From CAYTOJ01 sp964439415 (GTDB lineage Bacteria; Pseudomonadota; Alphaproteobacteria; Rickettsiales; CAZAGG01), in contig CAYTOJ010000045.1 of NCBI GenBank assembly GCA_964439415.1, positions 1-14,678 on the forward strand: a stretch of DNA of 14,678 nt, written 5' to 3'. The notes under the pieces were generated by a model. That model was not told where the DNA came from and did no database searches. It saw nothing but the letters and a program-made list of their open reading frames with translations. The position numbers and the translations under genes are program-made. Shown in pieces: positions 12,011-14,678 of this stretch. Within the stretch, counting starts at the first letter, position 1. Each line of letters opens with the position of its first letter.

Positions 12011-14599
12011 TCAAAAAAGTTTGTAGATACTGTGGCTTAAAGCTTCGATTTTCTCAGGATTCCTGACAGGCACGCCGCTTATATAAAAAACGTCGGACGC
12101 TGCGTTGCCGTAGGTGGAGATAAAAGCACTGTCGATATTAAAACCGGCATGGCTTACAGCCATGCATAAACTGTAGAGAAGCCCCTGGCGGTCAGCCGCG
12201 TTTACTTCCAGTATTGAGTAGTTAGGATTGGTATCGGTATCAATGGTAATTTTAGTTGGTATTTTAACATCCGGGTTTTTGCGTTTGAATAAACCGCCTG
12301 ATTCATTGGCGAATTTATCTGAAATATCCAACTCGCCGTTCATGGCAAGTTCCAGATAAGCGGATATTTTAGCAATGCGGTCAGCCCGGTCAAAGGCTTT
12401 GCCTTCCATATCCTGCACTGTGAAAACATCTACCGCTGTACAGTCATTAAGCGTGAACGCTTTAGCGTCTATGATATTGCCGCCGCAAAGCGAAATCACC
12501 CCTGAGATAATGGCGAATAACGCAGGCTGGTCAGCGGTGATTATTACCAGTTCGGTCACCATATGCTTTAAATCCACACGGTGAAATACTGATACTCTAT
12601 CGCCATTTATCCGGTGATCTTGCAGATGTTTATATAACAATAAATGCTTATCCGGCTCAAAAGCCATAAGGAAGTTTTCAGGGGCATTGTTGATATAAAA
12701 AGTTGCAGGGGCTGAAGGCTCGCCGCTTAAAGCCTCCATTATCATACACCTGGCTTTGCCTGCTTCATCATTGTCGGATGCTGATCCCGGTGCAGCCAGC
12801 TCACTTGCGGCCAGTTGATACAGCGACCGCAGCAGTCCGGCTTTGTATTCATTCCATATATTGGGACCCACTGCTTTTATATCCGCAACCGTTATAATCA
12901 GCAGCATTTTGAGCCTGTCCAGAGACATCACCTTGCCGGCAAATTCGGTGATTGTACTGCTGTCAAATATATCGCGCTTGAAAACGGTTGATGTCATAAG
13001 CAGGTGGTTTTCAACCAGCCAGGCTACCAGTTCAGAGTCCGCTGTGTCTAATCGCAGTTTCCGGCAGATGTTTAAAGCCAGACTTCCGCCGATTCCGGTG
13101 TGATTACCGCCGCGCCCCTTGGCAACATCATGCAGCAGCATACCTAGATAAAGAACGAGCCGCGAACTTATGCCGCTGATAACAGTACTTGCCAGCGGGT
13201 GAGCCTGCTCCAGCAGACCATTTTCAATATCATGGATGATACTTACCGCTTGCAGGGTATGCTCGTCCACGGTGTAGACATGATACATATCATACTGCAT
13301 TGCACCGCTGATACGCCCAAAGGCGGGGATGATCCGCGCCAGCAGGCCGATATCGTTCATCAGGCGCAACGCTCTGGCGGAGCCGCTACGGCTGGTGAGG
13401 ATATCCAGAAACACCGTACTTGCTTCCCGCCATATTGCCCCCGCTGATTTATCCCCGGCTGCTGATGATGGTATAAGCTTCAAATTACGCGTAATTATTC
13501 TTAAAGCTTCCGGGTGAATGTCCATTCCGCTTTCTGCGTAGGCTTTGAATATGCGCATCATCAAAGCGGGGGATTTTTTTATCTCATCTTCCTCCAGCAT
13601 CAATCTGCCGGTTTTTATTTTAAAGCCTCCGTTTTTGCGCTGGCGCAAGTGGTCCAGCAGATTGCGGCTTTCCTTGCGGTTACGCTCTTCCAGAACGGTT
13701 GAGAATATGCGCGCCAGTGCGCTGACGCGGGCAGTGGTTAGGAAGTACCTTTTCATGAAGCGTTCACCCGCGCTGGCCTTGCCGCTATCCTTGAATCCCA
13801 GCATAGGTGCTATTTTAAGCTGGTGATCGAAAATAAGCCTGTCCTCCGCCCGGCTAGACAGGTAATGCAGGGCAATACGGGTTTTCAGCAGAAAATCCTC
13901 GGCATCCTGGAATAGTTTTACCTCTTCCCCGGTCAGAAAGTTCACATCCGCCATTTCCTGAACACTGCCTACACCTAAAGAATACCTGGCCAGCCAGTAT
14001 AATGTGTTAAGGTCGCGCAGGCCGCCTTTCCCCTCCTTCACATTAGGTTCCAGGAAATAACGCGAATCTCCCAGCTTGTGATGTCTAACATCCATCTCCG
14101 CCAGTTTGGCACTGATAAAAGTTTTCTCCGAACCACTGACTATTTTGCCTTTAAACTCCGATTGCAGGCGGTTGATAAGTCCTGCCGGATCGTGCAGAGG
14201 GCGCAAATCGATCAGGCTGGTACGGAATAATACATCCTCCCTGGCGAAGGATAATGTATCAGGAATGCTGCGGTATGAATGGCTGACCTTGAGGCCTAAA
14301 TCCCACAAGCTGTATACCACATTTTTACAGAAATCTTTCTCTCCAGCGGTGTCTGCCTGCCACATAAAGAGCAGGTCAATATCAGAATGCGGGCAGAGTA
14401 GGCCGCGCCCATAGCCGCCCGTTGCAGCTATGCTGATATTTGCGGGGGCTTGAGTGGCAATGATTCGCTCTAGTGCAGCATCCACCATTTTCGCAAGACG
14501 TGAGGCGTGCAACAGCCCGGAAGGCTTCCGCAGGAAAGCTTCCTGCAGTTCCTGTTTATGTTTCAGGAACTGGCCTTTATTATCGCCGTTTGTAGGCAT
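12011..14599 (-). CDS. glnD: Bifunctional uridylyltransferase/uridylyl-removing enzyme GlnD
   Basis: GlnD senses glutamine and adds or removes UMP on PII proteins, setting nitrogen metabolism through glutamine synthetase control. All four domains are present in 862 residues, a usual length. The nucleotidyltransferase domain has GGYGRGLLCPHSDIDLLF with Asp73 and Asp75; the linker has YFLEPNVKEGKGGLRD (181-196). The HD domain has DEHT (His447), LLHDVAKGRGGNH (His490, Asp491, His500) and ENHLLM. Two ACT domains lie at about 668-730 and 795-862, the second with NAADRQGLLYSLCMAVSHAG. Both catalytic sites look intact. The ATG is preceded by an inverted repeat that leaves no obvious ribosome-binding site. 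glnD suggests PII proteins elsewhere in the genome and a capacity for nitrogen regulation, which strongly reduced intracellular relatives often lack. Confidence 0.96.
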   Translation of the reverse strand: MPTNGDNKGQFLKHKQELQEAFLRKPSGLLHASRLAKMVDAALERIIATQAPANISIAATGGYGRGLLCPHSDIDLLFMWQADTAGEKDFCKNVVYSLWDLGLKVSHSYRSIPDTLSFAREDVLFRTSLIDLRPLHDPAGLINRLQSEFKGKIVSGSEKTFISAKLAEMDVRHHKLGDSRYFLEPNVKEGKGGLRDLNTLYWLARYSLGVGSVQEMADVNFLTGEEVKLFQDAEDFLLKTRIALHYLSSRAEDRLIFDHQLKIAPMLGFKDSGKASAGERFMKRYFLTTARVSALARIFSTVLEERNRKESRNLLDHLRQRKNGGFKIKTGRLMLEEDEIKKSPALMMRIFKAYAESGMDIHPEALRIITRNLKLIPSSAAGDKSAGAIWREASTVFLDILTSRSGSARALRLMNDIGLLARIIPAFGRISGAMQYDMYHVYTVDEHTLQAVSIIHDIENGLLEQAHPLASTVISGISSRLVLYLGMLLHDVAKGRGGNHTGIGGSLALNICRKLRLDTADSELVAWLVENHLLMTSTVFKRDIFDSSTITEFAGKVMSLDRLKMLLIITVADIKAVGPNIWNEYKAGLLRSLYQLAASELAAPGSASDNDEAGKARCMIMEALSGEPSAPATFYINNAPENFLMAFEPDKHLLLYKHLQDHRINGDRVSVFHRVDLKHMVTELVIITADQPALFAIISGVISLCGGNIIDAKAFTLNDCTAVDVFTVQDMEGKAFDRADRIAKISAYLELAMNGELDISDKFANESGGLFKRKNPDVKIPTKITIDTDTNPNYSILEVNAADRQGLLYSLCMAVSHAGFNIDSAFISTYGNAASDVFYISGVPVRNPEKIEALSHSIYKLF

Positions 14600-14623
14600 G
14601 ATATACCGCTATCGTTTGAAGAA
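14597..14623. repeat. 27-base dispersed repeat, copy 2 (over the glnD start codon)
   Basis: On the minus strand this matches 6426-6452 at 25 of 27 bases, including the shared core GATAGCGGTATATC, and it ends on the glnD ATG. The two copies lie 8 kb apart in unrelated contexts, so this is a small repeat family rather than local duplication. Confidence 0.55.
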
Positions 14624-14656
14624 CCCCAATTTTTTCTATCACTCCGGCGGTATATC
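14600..14656. repeat. Inverted repeat in the glnD leader
   Basis: GATATACCGC at 14600-14609 and GCGGTATATC at 14647-14656 are perfect 10-base inverted arms around 37 bases. In the glnD transcript one arm would touch the start codon, so the hairpin could restrict ribosome access, and no other Shine-Dalgarno site is evident. On the plus strand the right arm is followed by TTTT, so it could alternatively act as a terminator for plus-strand transcription, although no plus-strand gene ends here. Confidence 0.5.
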
Positions 14657-14678
14657 TTTTATTTGTTAGGGGGGGCGC

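Overview
This window looks like a chromosomal segment of a Gram-negative alphaproteobacterium. The main clues are a DksA of the alphaproteobacterial type (one cysteine left in the zinc-finger region), a 14-subunit-type complex I with separate nuoC and nuoD, a GatCA amidotransferase, GlnD and a class A penicillin-binding protein. Base composition is moderate. The many small palindromic repeats, two miniature transposon-like elements, a broken pilin gene and the scattering of normally clustered genes (nuoCD without nuoAB or nuoEF, gatCA without gatB) suggest a rearranged genome, as is common in host-associated lineages such as Rickettsiales or Holosporales. I cannot fix the family from the sequence. 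The window contains a 100-base assembly gap (8991-9090) inside a tandem repeat.

Layout. 1-80: tail of an unidentified gene. 96-133: imperfect hairpin. 173-1929: gatC-gatA on the plus strand. 1930-2101: G/C-run inverted repeat at a convergent junction. 2102-3727: two uncharacterised genes on the minus strand, separated by a perfect operator-like palindrome. 3834-5657: nuoC-nuoD on the minus strand. 5658-5814: divergent control region. 5815-6252: dksA on the plus strand, closed by a strong terminator. 6322-6468: non-coding sequence with a dispersed repeat that recurs beside glnD. 6469-7743: divergent NRAMP-family metal transporter on the minus strand. 7744-8294: two diverged 161-bp elements with terminal inverted repeats and TTA duplications. 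8295-8854: ParD/ParE-type toxin-antitoxin pair. 8948-9899: prepilin-like gene with a heptanucleotide repeat directly after its start codon and a frameshift in its body. 9896-11929: class A PBP. 12011-14599: glnD, with an inverted repeat in its leader.

How the genes work together. Most of the window is housekeeping: tRNA-Gln/Asn amidation (GatCA), respiratory complex I (NuoCD), stringent-response control of transcription (DksA), peptidoglycan synthesis (PBP1A) and nitrogen signalling (GlnD). The accessory part runs from about 7750 to 9900: mobile elements, a toxin-antitoxin pair, and a surface pilin-like gene whose repeat could switch its reading frame on and off. The last is the most interesting candidate system here, but the assembly gap and the second frameshift limit what can be concluded.
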